From Muribaculaceae bacterium (lineage in GTDB: Bacteria; Bacteroidota; Bacteroidia; Bacteroidales; Muribaculaceae): a stretch of 64,000 bases of DNA. Below the pieces are notes generated by a model. It saw only the letters and a list, made by a program, of their open reading frames with translations, did not search any database and was not told the origin of the DNA. Location of the stretch: NCBI GenBank assembly GCA_017396945.1, contig JAFQKI010000017.1, positions 91,967 to 155,966 on the forward strand. Direction: 5' to 3'. Every line of letters starts with the position of its first letter. Within the stretch, counting starts at the first letter, position 1. The position numbers were made by a program, and so were the translations under genes. Below are positions 25,483 through 35,501 of this stretch, piece by piece.

Positions 25483-27459
25483 ATGGAAAAGAGAATGAAA
25501 TATCTCAGATTTTTTCTATTGGGTCTTGTTGCCATAACAGTAGCAGCTTGCGCCAGCATAGGTCGTCCCGAGGGAGGACCTCGCGATGAAGTGCCACCGG
25601 TGTTTGTGGGGAGTAAGCCCAATGCCGGCGCATTAAATGTAACTAATGGTAAAATCGAGATAACGTTTGATGAAAACGTTGAGATAAAAGATGTGTCCAA
25701 CAAGGTGATTATCTCTCCTGCACAAAAGACGATGCCATCAATCTCTGCGCTTGGCAAGCGCCTGGTCGTGGAGTTACGCGACACTCTTATACCCGACATG
25801 ACTTATACTATTGATTTTTCTGACGCGATATGTGACCTTAATGAGGGAAATCCTATTGATGGTTTCGCTTTTGACTTCTCTACAGGAGATTATATCGACA
25901 CGTTGCGCATCTCAGGGATGCTTTTTGAAGCTCGCACACTTGAGCCCGCTCAGGGCATGTTGGTCGGTGTCTATAGCAACTTGTCTGACTCGGCAATCTC
26001 GACACTTCCGATGGAGCGCATCACCAAAACCAACCAATATGGGCAATTCACCATACGCAACCTTAAGCCGGGTGAATACCGATTGTTTGCAGTCAACGAC
26101 ATGAATCGCGATTACCATTGGGATCGGTCGGAAGATGTCGCTTTTTATGACGTGACAGTATCTCCATCGGTCATCGATATAGAAGTCACCGACACGTTGC
26201 GTTCGTCAACCAATATGGATTCGCTCGTTACCCGTCAAGGAGTGAAATATCTTCCTAATGATATTTTGATGACATGGTTTAACGAGGGATATAAAGCTCA
26301 ATATCTGAAAGATTACAAACGTCCCGACCGCCGACGCGTGACATTCAATTTCGCCACTCCATCCGACTCATTGCCACAAATCACAATTGTCAACGGAGCT
26401 AACGCCGGCAAAGAGATTTCAGACTGGGCATTGCTAAATGCCTCAGTGACACTTGACACGTTGGAGTATTGGATATGTGACCCGGATGTATTGGCGCAAG
26501 ATTCACTACTTGTCGCGGCACGTTACCTGCGCACCGACACTCTTGAACAATTGTCGTGGACTATCGATACTTTGAAGCTCTTCCACAAAGAGCCTAAGAA
26601 GAAAAAAAAGGAGGAAGAGGCTGACAGCGTTCCTCGGCTTAATTTCATGACATTCTCGCCTCGCACATCTTCTACACAAGAACTTAACATGCCATTACGC
26701 TTTCTCGCGTCACAACCAATTGACACCATTTTGTGTTCCGGTGTGCATTTTGAAATAATGCGCGACACCCTTTGGGAAAGATTACCATTGCCATCGTTGC
26801 AACAAGACTCGGTAAAACTATTGGAATATACAATTTCTCACGATTGGGAACCCGGAGGAAAATACCGGTTAATGATTGACTCAGCCACGATTATAGGCAT
26901 ATATAATGAATGGAATAAACCGATAAAGCATGAGTTTACAGTGCGGCAGGTTGAAGACTATGCCAATTTATACTTTACTATTCCCGATGTTGGGCAACCG
27001 GTCATCGTTGAGTTGTTGGATGCTTCCGACAAACCGATTTTGACAGCTCCTATGGTCGAAGGCAAAGCAACATTCAATTTTGTCACGCCGTCAACCTACT
27101 ATGCGCGTGCCTACATAGACAGCAACAACAATGGAGAGTATGACACCGGAAACCTGTTGGAACATAGACAACCCGAAGAGGTATATTACTACCCTAAGAA
27201 ACTTGTAGTGCGTCGAAATTGGGACATTACCCAACCCTGGAATATATATGAATTGCCTATAGATATACAGAAGCCTCTCGATATAAAGAAAAACAAACCA
27301 GCTCGAAAGAAAGGTGATCCGGAACCTCAAAACAACGACGAAGAGAACGAGGACGACTTCTATGACGACTTCAATTCCGGTGGTCACAACAACCAATTCT
27401 CATCTCCGTCAGGAATGAGCGGAGGCTTGCGCAACTCCGACAGCTTAAGGCTTAGATAA
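25483..27459 (+). CDS. Ig-like (Big_5) domain lipoprotein
   Basis: This 658-residue protein has a lipobox (TVAAC with Cys near residue 22) and the sequence CASIGRPEGGPRDEVPP, which opens a widespread Bacteroidota lipoprotein family. A bacterial Ig-like Big_5 domain follows (about 35-130), then a CarboxypepD-like beta domain (about 145-215, TNQYGQFTIRNLKPGEYRLFA), more beta-rich sequence and a final domain resembling the second. The last 70 residues are acidic, Asn-rich and low in complexity. It is likely anchored in the outer membrane. Function is unknown. A second in-frame ATG 12 bases downstream (MKYLRFFLLG) could be the real start. Confidence 0.8.
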   Translation: MEKRMKYLRFFLLGLVAITVAACASIGRPEGGPRDEVPPVFVGSKPNAGALNVTNGKIEITFDENVEIKDVSNKVIISPAQKTMPSISALGKRLVVELRDTLIPDMTYTIDFSDAICDLNEGNPIDGFAFDFSTGDYIDTLRISGMLFEARTLEPAQGMLVGVYSNLSDSAISTLPMERITKTNQYGQFTIRNLKPGEYRLFAVNDMNRDYHWDRSEDVAFYDVTVSPSVIDIEVTDTLRSSTNMDSLVTRQGVKYLPNDILMTWFNEGYKAQYLKDYKRPDRRRVTFNFATPSDSLPQITIVNGANAGKEISDWALLNASVTLDTLEYWICDPDVLAQDSLLVAARYLRTDTLEQLSWTIDTLKLFHKEPKKKKKEEEADSVPRLNFMTFSPRTSSTQELNMPLRFLASQPIDTILCSGVHFEIMRDTLWERLPLPSLQQDSVKLLEYTISHDWEPGGKYRLMIDSATIIGIYNEWNKPIKHEFTVRQVEDYANLYFTIPDVGQPVIVELLDASDKPILTAPMVEGKATFNFVTPSTYYARAYIDSNNNGEYDTGNLLEHRQPEEVYYYPKKLVVRRNWDITQPWNIYELPIDIQKPLDIKKNKPARKKGDPEPQNNDEENEDDFYDDFNSGGHNNQFSSPSGMSGGLRNSDSLRLR

Positions 27460-27472
27460 TCATAACTCGCTA

Positions 27473-28519
27473 ATATACAACAGATTACCTCCCTCTACAA
27501 ATTCGCCAAAACGCATTCAATACTTAGACACCCTACGTGTTTTGGCTTGCTTCATGGTCGTATTGGTTCATAGTCCACACCCACACGATTTTATTCAAGA
27601 AAGTTATGTTTATGGGATAATCTCATATTTGTCAAGCCCTTGTATCGATTTGTTTTTAATGATTAGCGGAGCTTTATTGCTACCAATGAAATACTCCATA
27701 AAAACATTTTTAACTCGGCGGCTGACAAGAATCGTATTCCCATTGATTTTTTGGTCGGTTGTGTATATTATTCTCGCATATCTGACAGGCAATTTGACGA
27801 CAGCTGATGTGTTTGTCGAATTTATTGAAATCCCTTTCAATAGCGTTAAATTTTTCTTTACAAGTTGGTATTTATATGTAATTATCGGGTTGTATTTATT
27901 CATCCCCATCTTTAATTCTTTTATAAGCAATAACGGAGAAAAACATGCGAAATACTTCTTGTATATATGGGGTATTACATTATGTTATCCATATATATTG
28001 GCAATTGTCGGCTCTATTGATGATAGAACTTTGCTCCTGTTTTCGGGATATTTTGGGTATATGGTTTTAGGCTATTATCTGCATAATTATCCATTGAAAG
28101 TTACCTCCAGCATTGATTGGATCAAAATAACAGCATGTGTGATAGTTATATCAATCATACTGCCGGCAGTGATGTATTTTTCTGACATACAAGGATATGA
28201 TGTCTATAGCAACATAATATCTAACTATCTTTCAATCTCGACGGTGGCAATGTGTGTTTTTATATATATTATCGCTCAAAAAATCAGTTATACTTTATGT
28301 TTTCAAAAAATAATTTCTCACATTGCCGATAAAACATTTGGTATATTCTTAGTGAACTATGCGTTCATACATTATCTGTTTCGCCCCTATTTTGTGGAGA
28401 ACCCGATGTCTAATGTAATGTCAGAAATAGGCATTACATTTATTGGCTCTTTGCTATTATCATATCTTGTAGTATTGACATTGGAGAGACTTCCATTCAA
28501 AAGGTACCTGATTGGTTAA
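27473..28519 (+). CDS. Acyltransferase family 3 membrane protein with no canonical start codon
   Basis: An integral-membrane O-acyltransferase of the OafA/WecH type (about 10 TM segments), which acylates surface sugars. Family members begin with R-I-x-Y-L-D-x-L-R and a catalytic His in VVLVHS. All of this is encoded (KRIQYLDTLRVLACFMVVLVHS in two adjoining parts), but no ATG, GTG or TTG precedes it in frame after the stop at 27446-27448. The first TTG (27542) and ATG (27554) would cut off the motif and part of TM1. An ATA at 27473, 13 bases after the upstream stop, is the likeliest ancestral start and is used here. The gene is visibly more AT-rich than its neighbours, suggesting transfer. Confidence 0.75.
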   Translation: MYNRLPPSTNSPKRIQYLDTLRVLACFMVVLVHSPHPHDFIQESYVYGIISYLSSPCIDLFLMISGALLLPMKYSIKTFLTRRLTRIVFPLIFWSVVYIILAYLTGNLTTADVFVEFIEIPFNSVKFFFTSWYLYVIIGLYLFIPIFNSFISNNGEKHAKYFLYIWGITLCYPYILAIVGSIDDRTLLLFSGYFGYMVLGYYLHNYPLKVTSSIDWIKITACVIVISIILPAVMYFSDIQGYDVYSNIISNYLSISTVAMCVFIYIIAQKISYTLCFQKIISHIADKTFGIFLVNYAFIHYLFRPYFVENPMSNVMSEIGITFIGSLLLSYLVVLTLERLPFKRYLIG

Positions 28520-28566
28520 AAATGCCGGCGGTTGATTTTTATTTTGTCTCATCCAACTTTTTGAAT

Positions 28567-28574
28567 TATCTTTG
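28567..28574 (+). promoter_or_regulatory. -7 promoter box for the DUF3822 gene
   Basis: TATCTTTG ends 5 bases before the ATG, again predicting a leaderless transcript. Confidence 0.6.
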
Positions 28575-28579
28575 TTGAC

Positions 28580-29410
28580 ATGGAACAAAGACAGCGTTTG
28601 GATCGAGAGTTGATTGGAGAGCCGCGATTGTGGCGGTTGGCGATGCGCATTGGCGAGAAATCGCTCCATGTGATACTTCTGTCAACAATCGAAGACAATT
28701 CTTTAATATATAGCGAAATCCCTATTGATTCTGCTAATACAGACAGGCTGAAAGCATTAGAGGAAGCGGTATATGAAAATCCGCTACTTTTGAGTGATTT
28801 TGGTCGCATTGATTGTATTGTCGAAACCGAAAAATTCATTATTACCCCATCAATCATTAAATCTACTGAAGTCAGGGAGAGAATGATTAAAACGACATTT
28901 GAGAACTTTGAGGGTGAAATTATTACCAATGAGTTGCCGGGTATTAACGCAACCATATTAATGGGGATTGAAGCCGACTTTATCGGATTCTTGCGACGCA
29001 CTTTCAATAATCCGCATATTCATCACCACTTGTCATCGCTATGCCGATATTTTAATCACAAAAGCCGACTTGGGAATTCGGGAAAGATGTATGCTAATAT
29101 GCGAGATGACCGATTGGATTTATTGGCTTTTGGCAAAGACTCTTTATTGCTCGCCAACACATTCCGTTATCGAGACCCGATGGACGCGGTATATTACATA
29201 CTCGCTTGTCGCCAATCTCTTGGACTCGACGCCGGAAGTGATGAGTTGTTTTTGGCTGGAGTCAAAGAGGTGCGCGAGACCATCACCCCGACATTGCGTG
29301 AATATCTTGCCTATGTAATGCCTGTCATATTCCCGTCGGCAATGTTTAAAGCCGGCAAAGAAGCCCTTAACGCGCCTTTTGACTTAATAGTTTTACCATT
29401 ATGCGAATAA
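28580..29410 (+). CDS. DUF3822 family protein
   Basis: This 276-residue soluble protein belongs to DUF3822, a Bacteroidota family with a divergent actin-like layout and no known activity. It has the usual opening (a charged helix then LHVILLS and a conserved ENPLLLSDFGRI), a middle segment with FIITPSII, and a C-terminal half with HLSSLCRYF and LLAFGKDSLLLANTF. It overlaps rsmD by 10 bases; this gene pair is common in Bacteroidota, hinting at a ribosome-linked role (inference). Confidence 0.8.
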   Translation: MEQRQRLDRELIGEPRLWRLAMRIGEKSLHVILLSTIEDNSLIYSEIPIDSANTDRLKALEEAVYENPLLLSDFGRIDCIVETEKFIITPSIIKSTEVRERMIKTTFENFEGEIITNELPGINATILMGIEADFIGFLRRTFNNPHIHHHLSSLCRYFNHKSRLGNSGKMYANMRDDRLDLLAFGKDSLLLANTFRYRDPMDAVYYILACRQSLGLDAGSDELFLAGVKEVRETITPTLREYLAYVMPVIFPSAMFKAGKEALNAPFDLIVLPLCE

Positions 29411-29949
29411 TCAGAGGAAAATATGGACGTCGTCGCTTTGATGTCCCCAATAATATATCGGCTCGCCCGACAACCGATTTTGCCCGTGAAAACATTTTCA
29501 ATGTACTCGAAAACCTAATTGATTTTGATGAAGAGCCTACCGCACTCGACTTGTTTGCCGGCACGGGAGCTATAAGTTTTGAGTTTTTGTCGCGCGGATG
29601 CTCCTCGGTTACAGCTGTCGAGAAAGCCAATACACAATATAACTTCATTAAAAAGGTGGCGCAACAGCTTAATTGTACCAACCTAAATGTGGTTAAAGGC
29701 GACGCGTTGCGATATGCCTCTACATGTGTGGCAAAGTATGACCTGATTTTTGCCGATCCGCCTTACGATTTACCCAACTTTGGCGAAATTCCCGGTGTAA
29801 TTCTCAATTCCCAGATGCTAAAACCGGGAACAATTTTTATCATCGAACACTCTAAAAATTATGATTTCTCGTCATTGCCACATTTCAGCGAACATCGTGT
29901 TTATGGCAGTGTAAATTTCTCGATATTTATTATAAAGTCAGATGTTTAG
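29401..29949 (+). CDS. rsmD: 16S rRNA (guanine966-N2)-methyltransferase
   Basis: RsmD methylates G966 of 16S rRNA in the small subunit. The 182-residue protein shows MRIIRGKYGRRRF, the ARPTTDFARENIFNVL motif, the SAM-binding LDLFAGTGAISFEFLSRG in motif I, and the catalytic FADPPYDLPN (DPPY type) in motif IV. Size is normal for the family. It overlaps the 3' end of the DUF3822 gene by 10 bases. Confidence 0.95.
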   Translation: MRIIRGKYGRRRFDVPNNISARPTTDFARENIFNVLENLIDFDEEPTALDLFAGTGAISFEFLSRGCSSVTAVEKANTQYNFIKKVAQQLNCTNLNVVKGDALRYASTCVAKYDLIFADPPYDLPNFGEIPGVILNSQMLKPGTIFIIEHSKNYDFSSLPHFSEHRVYGSVNFSIFIIKSDV

Positions 29950-30089
29950 ACTGAGAAGTTATAGGCTTTAACGCTTTACTACCAGATAATATAGCTTAAA
30001 AAATCATATAATTTATTAAAAATATACCGACAACTGATTTTTTTTGGCGCATGGTCTTGTATAAAGTTGCATATCACACGAAAAATTCA

Positions 30090-30097
30090 TAATTTTG
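30090..30097 (+). promoter_or_regulatory. -7 promoter box for rimP-nusA-infB
   Basis: TAATTTTG in the 206-bp spacer before rimP predicts transcription starting near 30102. Confidence 0.65.
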
Positions 30098-30108
30098 TCA
30101 TCGGAATC

Positions 30109-30140
30109 GGAGGAGGCTACGGCTTCCTCCATTTTGTTAT
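30109..30140 (+). promoter_or_regulatory. UNCG-capped hairpin with T-rich tail in the nusA operon leader
   Basis: Bases 30109-30117 pair with 30122-30130 (9 bp, one G-U) closed by C(TACG)G, a member of the very stable UNCG tetraloop class, followed by ATTTTGTTAT. It begins only a few bases into the predicted transcript. It could act as an early attenuator of the operon that encodes NusA, or as a 5' stabiliser. It could also terminate transcripts from rsmD. Confidence 0.55.
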
Positions 30141-30155
30141 ACAAAAACCGATTTA

Positions 30156-30626
30156 ATGATGATTGATAAACAGTTATTGACTCAAACCGTAGAAGACGCT
30201 ATTGCAGGCTCGGATATATTCCTTGTTGATATTGTCGTCAATCCCGGCAACGTTATAGTTGTGGAAATTGATAGCAAAGAGGGCATTGATATTGACACAT
30301 GTGCGACGATAACCCGCAAAATCGAATCTGTGTTTGATCGTGATGTGGAAGATTATGAACTCGAAGTGGGTTCTGCCGGGCTTACATCACCATTTAAGGT
30401 AAAAGGTCAATATCTTAAAAATATCGGAAACGATATTGAGGTGCTTACCCGCGATGGTCGCAAGCTTCAAGGTGTTTTGACCGAAGTAGGTGACGATTGC
30501 TTCACTATCGAGATTGAAAAGAAAGTCAAAGAACCCGGAGCTAAACGCCCCAAAATGGTAAAGGAACCTACCACATTCAATTTTGACGAGACAAAATCAG
30601 TAAAATATTTAATCAAATTCAAATAA
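30156..30626 (+). CDS. rimP: Ribosome maturation factor RimP
   Basis: RimP helps 30S subunit maturation. The 156-residue protein has the N-terminal alpha/beta domain with IFLVDIVVNPGNVIVVEID and the family motif YELEVGSAGL followed by SPFKVKGQYLKNIG, then an SH3-like C-terminal domain. It is the first gene of the conserved rimP-nusA-infB operon. The second codon is also ATG, so the start could be 3 bases later. Confidence 0.95.
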   Translation: MMIDKQLLTQTVEDAIAGSDIFLVDIVVNPGNVIVVEIDSKEGIDIDTCATITRKIESVFDRDVEDYELEVGSAGLTSPFKVKGQYLKNIGNDIEVLTRDGRKLQGVLTEVGDDCFTIEIEKKVKEPGAKRPKMVKEPTTFNFDETKSVKYLIKFK

Positions 30627-30644
30627 AAAGACACTTTTATTGCT

Positions 30645-31901
30645 ATGGCTAAGAAAGCGGAAACCCCTAATATGGTGGAAAGATTTGCCGAGTTCAAAGA
30701 ACTAAAAAACATCGACAAAACCACTATGATCAGCGTCTTGGAAGAATCATTCCGTAACGTATTGTCTAAAATGTTCGGAACCGATGAAAACCTCGACGTG
30801 ATTATGAACCCCGACAAAGGTGACGTGCAGATATTCCAAAACCTTGAAGTTGTTCCCGATGGAGAGGTGACCGACCCCAATCGTCAAATCAGCATCAGCG
30901 ATGCTCGTGCTGACAATGACCCCGACGCGGAAATCGGCGAGGAACACACCAAAGAAATCATCTTTGCCGACTTTGGACGTCGCGCCATTCTTAACTTGCG
31001 CCAAACTCTTCAATCAAAGATACTCGATCTTCAAAAAGAAGCTATTTATGCCAAATTTAAAGATCTTGAAGGTGAACTCGTTTCAGGAGAGGTTTATCAA
31101 ACATGGTCAAAAGAAACACTTCTTCTTGATGATGACAAAAACGAACTTCTTCTCCCCAAAACCGAGTCAATTCCCGGCGACTTCTTCCGCAAAGGCGAGA
31201 CTATCCGTGCGGTCGTAGCTACTGTAGATAATAAAAACAACAATCCAAAAATCACAGTATCACGCACCAACGAGAACTTCTTGCGTCGCCTTTTCGAACT
31301 TGAAGTTCCTGAAATCCACGATGGACTCATCAACATCCGCGCCGTTGCTCGCATCCCCGGAGAACGTGCTAAAATCGCAGTTGAAAGCTACGATGATCGC
31401 ATCGACCCTGTAGGAGCATGTGTGGGTGTGAAAGGTTCTCGCATTCATGGTATCGTGCGTGAACTCCGCAACGAAAATATCGATGTGATTAACTACACCT
31501 CTAATCCGTCACTCTTTATACAACGTGCTTTAAGCCCTGCCAAAATTTCATCAATCCGTCTTGATGAGGAAGAAAAGAAAGCTGAGGTTTTCCTTCGTCC
31601 CGAAGAGGTTTCACTCGCAATCGGTAAGGGCGGGCTCAACATTAAACTTGCTTCAATGTTGACCGGATATGTAATCGATGTATATCGTGACACCGAAGAA
31701 GCTTATGAAGATGACATCTACTTGGATGAATTCAACGATGAAATCGATGGCTGGATTATCGAAGCGCTCAAGAATATCGGTTGCGTAACAGCTAAGGCTG
31801 TGCTTTCAACTCCACGCGAAGTGCTTGTGGAAAAAGCCGACCTTGAAGAAGATATGGTTGATAATATCATCAACATCCTCAAAGCCGAATTTGAAGATTA
31901 A
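30645..31901 (+). CDS. nusA: Transcription termination/antitermination factor NusA
   Basis: NusA binds RNA polymerase and nascent RNA and modulates pausing, termination and antitermination. The 418-residue protein has the N-terminal polymerase-binding domain (about 1-130), an S1 domain (about 140-205), and two KH domains including VGACVGVKGSRIHGIVRELR and VSLAIGKGGLNIKLASMLTGY. A short C-terminal helical segment ends the protein. The long acidic repeats of E. coli NusA are absent, as is usual outside gammaproteobacteria. It lies 18 bases after rimP. Confidence 0.97.
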   Translation: MAKKAETPNMVERFAEFKELKNIDKTTMISVLEESFRNVLSKMFGTDENLDVIMNPDKGDVQIFQNLEVVPDGEVTDPNRQISISDARADNDPDAEIGEEHTKEIIFADFGRRAILNLRQTLQSKILDLQKEAIYAKFKDLEGELVSGEVYQTWSKETLLLDDDKNELLLPKTESIPGDFFRKGETIRAVVATVDNKNNNPKITVSRTNENFLRRLFELEVPEIHDGLINIRAVARIPGERAKIAVESYDDRIDPVGACVGVKGSRIHGIVRELRNENIDVINYTSNPSLFIQRALSPAKISSIRLDEEEKKAEVFLRPEEVSLAIGKGGLNIKLASMLTGYVIDVYRDTEEAYEDDIYLDEFNDEIDGWIIEALKNIGCVTAKAVLSTPREVLVEKADLEEDMVDNIINILKAEFED

Positions 31902-31970
31902 TCTTTATAATCAGCACATAAAATCTTTCCTCTAAATAAAAAAACAACGAAGAAAACCACTTGATAATAT

Positions 31971-34739
31971 ATGGCGAAAACAAAAATAAGTAAAGTAGCA
32001 AAAGACCTTAACGTGGCACTTCCCACCGTTATCGATTTCTTGCGCAAAAAAGACATCACAATCGACGACAATCCCAATACACGCGTTGAGGATGATGTTG
32101 TTGCGCTTCTCGTGAAAGAATTTAGCGATGACAAGCAATTAAAAAGCAAATCGGAACAGTTTTCCTCCGAACGCCAAAAAGAGAAGACTAAACCCGCTCC
32201 AAAGCCTGCCGAGGAGATTAAAATTGTTGCTGAAATCAAGCAACAACCCAAAATTTTGGGAAAAATTGACATTGACAACGTAGGTAAACCGACTACAAAA
32301 GCTCCCGAAACCAAGCCTGTTGAAAAAACCGCAGAACCCAAAGTTGAGGTTACCGAAGAACCGGCTCCTGTAAAAAAGGAGGAGATAAAACCGGCGGTTA
32401 CGACACCGGTTGCGGAGAAGCCTGTGGAAAAACCTGTTGAAAAGGTCGCAGAGCCGGTTCAACAAACTCAGGAAGAAGTAAAAGTTGAAGAAGCAAAAGA
32501 GGAGATTTTCAGCGTAGCTCGTCCTGCAAGCGGATTGAACATCAATGTTGTGGGAAAAATCGATTTGTCGGCAATCAACCAACAAACCCGTCCCAAAAAG
32601 AAGACCAAAGAGGAGAAAAAGGCTGAACGCCAAGCAAAAGCCAATCAAGCTACCGGCAATAGTGGTGGAAATAACGGCGACCGCAAAAAACGTAAACGCA
32701 TCGGTGGCAAAGAAAAAATTGACATCGAAAAAACCTCACAACAAGTCACCAACGACAAAAACAACAAAGAACACTCTCGTCGTGAGAAAAACAATAAAGA
32801 CGCTCGTGCAAAACGTCCGGTTCATACCGAGGTTAACGAAGAGGATGTTCAAAAGCAAATAAAAGAAACTCTTGCTCGCCTCACAAGCAAAGACAAGGGA
32901 CAAAAGAAAGCGGCAAAATGGCGTAAGGAAAAACGCGAAGCAAATGCATCTCGCGAACGTGAAGCTGCCGAACTCGAACAAGCAGAAAGCTCTGTACTTA
33001 AGTTAACAGAGTTTGTAACTGCCAATGATTTGGCTGTGATGATGAACGTTCCCATCAACAACGTTATCGCCACATGTATGAACCTTGGCGTAATGGTATC
33101 TATCAACCAACGCCTTGATGCTGAGACAATAAACATTGTTGCCGATGAGTTCGGATATAAAACCGAGTATGTTTCGGCCGATGTGTCTGAAGCTATTGCC
33201 CAAGTTGAAGATAACGAAGAGGATCTCACTACACGTCCTCCGATTGTAACAGTGATGGGACACGTTGACCATGGTAAGACGTCACTGCTCGACTATATCC
33301 GCAATGCCAACGTTATCGCCGGTGAAGCTGGTGGTATCACTCAACACATCGGTGCTTACAATGTGAAACTCGCCGATGGGCGTCGCATTACATTCCTTGA
33401 TACTCCCGGTCACGAAGCATTTACGGCAATGCGTGCTCGTGGTGCTAAGGTAACCGACCTATGTATCATCATTGTGGCTGCCGATGATAGTGTCATGCCA
33501 CAAACAGTTGAAGCAATCAACCACGCATCGGCTGCGGGTGTACCCATTGTGTTTGCAATCAACAAAATAGACAAACCCACTGCCAACCCCGACAAAATCA
33601 AAGAGGCTCTTGCCGCGATGAACTACCTTGTAGAGGATTGGGGTGGAAAATACCAATCCCAAGACATCTCAGCCAAGAAAGGCATTGGCGTAGAGGAATT
33701 GATGGAAAAAGTGCTTCTTGAGGCCGAAATGCTCGATCTCAAAGCTAATCCCAACCGCAACGCAACCGGCTCTATCATCGAGTCGTCACTCGATAAAGGA
33801 CGTGGATATGTGGCAACCGTACTTGTGCAAAACGGTACGTTGAAAGTCGGTGACACAATCCTTGCCGGGACTCACTTCGGTAAAGTTAAGGCGATGTTCA
33901 ACGAACGTAACCAACGCATTAAAGAGGCAGGTCCAGCAACCCCCGCATTAATTCTTGGCCTTAACGGCGCTCCAACTGCCGGTGACACATTTAATGTGAT
34001 GGATACCGATCAAGAAGCTCGCGAAATCGCCAACAAGCGTGAGCAATTGCAACGCGAACAAATGCAACGCACAAGCAAGCGACTCACTCTTGAAGAAATC
34101 GCACGCCGTCGCGCCCTTGGAAACTTCAGCGAACTTAATGTTATTGTTAAGGGTGACGTTGACGGTTCTATTGAAGCTTTGAGCGACTCACTCATCAAAC
34201 TCTCAACCGAGGAAATCCAAGTCAATGTATTGCATAAAGCTGTGGGTGAAATATCAGAAAGTGATGTTGTGCTTGCCGCTGCTTCCGATGCTATTATCAT
34301 CGGGTTCCAAGTGCGTCCCTCATTAGCAGCTCGTCGCGCCGCAGAGCGTGATGGTGTCGAAATACGTCTTTATTCAGTCATCTATCAAGCGCTTGAAGAG
34401 GTTAAAGACGCGATGGCAGGTATGCTTGCTCCCGAAATCAAAGAAGAGATTACCGGTACTGCCGAAGTGCTTCAGACCTACCACATCTCAAAGGTTGGTA
34501 CAATCGCCGGCGCAATCGTGCGTGAAGGTAAAATCAAACGTTCTTGCAAGGTACGCTTGATACGCGACGGTATCGTGAGATATACCGGCGAACTCGGCTC
34601 TCTCAAACGCTTTAAAGACGACGTTAAAGAGGTCGCTATGGGTTATGACTGCGGTCTGAACATTGCCGGCTACAACGACATCAAAGAGGGCGACATGGTA
34701 GAATGCTTTGAGGAAGTAGAAGTAAACCGCACGCTATAA
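31971..34739 (+). CDS. infB: Translation initiation factor IF-2
   Basis: IF-2 is the GTPase that brings fMet-tRNA to the 30S subunit. The 922-residue protein has an N-terminal IF2_N-type domain ([18 protein letters not shown]), a long Lys/Glu/Pro-rich linker (about 60-320), a second IF2_N domain (about 345-400), and the GTPase domain with G1 GHVDHGKT at 430-437, DTPGHEAF and NKIDKP. Domains II-IV follow and end EEVEVNRTL. It is third in the rimP-nusA-infB operon, 69 bases after nusA. Confidence 0.98.
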   Translation: MAKTKISKVAKDLNVALPTVIDFLRKKDITIDDNPNTRVEDDVVALLVKEFSDDKQLKSKSEQFSSERQKEKTKPAPKPAEEIKIVAEIKQQPKILGKIDIDNVGKPTTKAPETKPVEKTAEPKVEVTEEPAPVKKEEIKPAVTTPVAEKPVEKPVEKVAEPVQQTQEEVKVEEAKEEIFSVARPASGLNINVVGKIDLSAINQQTRPKKKTKEEKKAERQAKANQATGNSGGNNGDRKKRKRIGGKEKIDIEKTSQQVTNDKNNKEHSRREKNNKDARAKRPVHTEVNEEDVQKQIKETLARLTSKDKGQKKAAKWRKEKREANASREREAAELEQAESSVLKLTEFVTANDLAVMMNVPINNVIATCMNLGVMVSINQRLDAETINIVADEFGYKTEYVSADVSEAIAQVEDNEEDLTTRPPIVTVMGHVDHGKTSLLDYIRNANVIAGEAGGITQHIGAYNVKLADGRRITFLDTPGHEAFTAMRARGAKVTDLCIIIVAADDSVMPQTVEAINHASAAGVPIVFAINKIDKPTANPDKIKEALAAMNYLVEDWGGKYQSQDISAKKGIGVEELMEKVLLEAEMLDLKANPNRNATGSIIESSLDKGRGYVATVLVQNGTLKVGDTILAGTHFGKVKAMFNERNQRIKEAGPATPALILGLNGAPTAGDTFNVMDTDQEAREIANKREQLQREQMQRTSKRLTLEEIARRRALGNFSELNVIVKGDVDGSIEALSDSLIKLSTEEIQVNVLHKAVGEISESDVVLAAASDAIIIGFQVRPSLAARRAAERDGVEIRLYSVIYQALEEVKDAMAGMLAPEIKEEITGTAEVLQTYHISKVGTIAGAIVREGKIKRSCKVRLIRDGIVRYTGELGSLKRFKDDVKEVAMGYDCGLNIAGYNDIKEGDMVECFEEVEVNRTL

Positions 34740-34757
34740 TAAACCCGACTTTATAAT

Positions 34758-35228
34758 ATGCCCACGGCATATATAAACATAGGCTCCAATATGGGCGACC
34801 GACAGGCTGTAATAAGCCGAGCGGTTGTCTATATTGAGTTTTTGTGCAAAGCAAAAGCTCGCGTATCTAAAATAATCGAGACTCCGGCATGGGGATTTAA
34901 ATCTGAGTCGTCGTTTCTCAATCAAGGTATCGCAATCGATACCGACATCCCTCCCATTGAATTGTTGCGACATCTTCAAGAGATTGAACGATTAATATCC
35001 CCCACACCTCATCGCAATGAGGCTGGAGAGTACATTGATCGGGTAATTGATATTGATCTGATTGCTGTTGATGATATAATCGTTGACACCCCAGAACTGC
35101 AACTACCTCATCCACGAATGCATCTGCGAGACTTTGTGCTGATTCCTTTCATCGAGTTAAATCCCGATTGGTTTCACCCAACCCTCAACGCCACCACCAC
35201 CAAACTTTTATCACTATTACCAAAATAG
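34758..35228 (+). CDS. folK: 2-amino-4-hydroxy-6-hydroxymethyldihydropteridine pyrophosphokinase
   Basis: FolK (HPPK) transfers pyrophosphate from ATP to the pterin in folate synthesis. The 156-residue protein has the start pattern AYINIGSNMGDR, the motif VIDIDLIAVDD carrying the magnesium-binding Asp pair, and the signature LPHPRMHLRDFVLIPF. Length is normal. It starts 18 bases after infB and may be co-transcribed with it. Confidence 0.94.
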   Translation: MPTAYINIGSNMGDRQAVISRAVVYIEFLCKAKARVSKIIETPAWGFKSESSFLNQGIAIDTDIPPIELLRHLQEIERLISPTPHRNEAGEYIDRVIDIDLIAVDDIIVDTPELQLPHPRMHLRDFVLIPFIELNPDWFHPTLNATTTKLLSLLPK

Positions 35229-35351
35229 TGTTATAGATACGCACTCCAAATTAGGTTATATTGACTACTTGGGGGGTAAAGGTGAGAAAATTGCGAATTT
35301 GAATCACTACAAATAATCAATTATTATTACTAAAACGATACTCTAATAAAA

Positions 35352-35388
35352 AACAAAATCCCGGCACTCGTTGTGTCGGGATTTTGTT
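35352..35388. terminator. Terminator between folK and tRNA-Tyr
   Basis: A 15-bp stem with one G-U pair (35352-35366 with 35374-35388) is flanked by A-rich sequence on the left, giving a T run on the minus strand. It serves tRNA-Tyr and may also stop folK transcripts. The 120 bases between folK and this site show nothing else. Confidence 0.82.
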
Positions 35389-35391
35389 GTG

Positions 35392-35474
35392 TGGGCGAAG
35401 ATGGATTCGAACCACCGAAGGTATAAACCAGCAGATTTACAGTCTGCCCCATTTGGCCACTCTGGTATTCGCCC
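35392..35474 (-). tRNA. tRNA-Tyr(GTA)
   Basis: Acceptor GGGCGAA/TTCGCCC, anticodon loop CTGTAAA (GTA), a long variable arm as expected for class II tyrosine tRNA, T loop GGTTCGAATCC, discriminator A. CCA is not encoded. Confidence 0.97.
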
Positions 35475-35492
35475 AAGCCGTTATTTGCGGTG

Positions 35493-35500
35493 CAAAGGTA
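35493..35500 (-). promoter_or_regulatory. -7 promoter box for tRNA-Tyr
   Basis: The minus strand reads TACCTTTG 18 bases upstream of the tRNA, directly beyond the ribH stop codon. Confidence 0.7.
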
Positions 35501-35501
35501 G

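Noticed and set aside
32139..32648. Phe/Leu-rich minus-strand frame inside infB that looks like a membrane protein
   Set aside because: It is the reverse of the Lys/Glu-rich IF-2 linker; hydrophobicity is produced by AAA/GAA codons read backwards.
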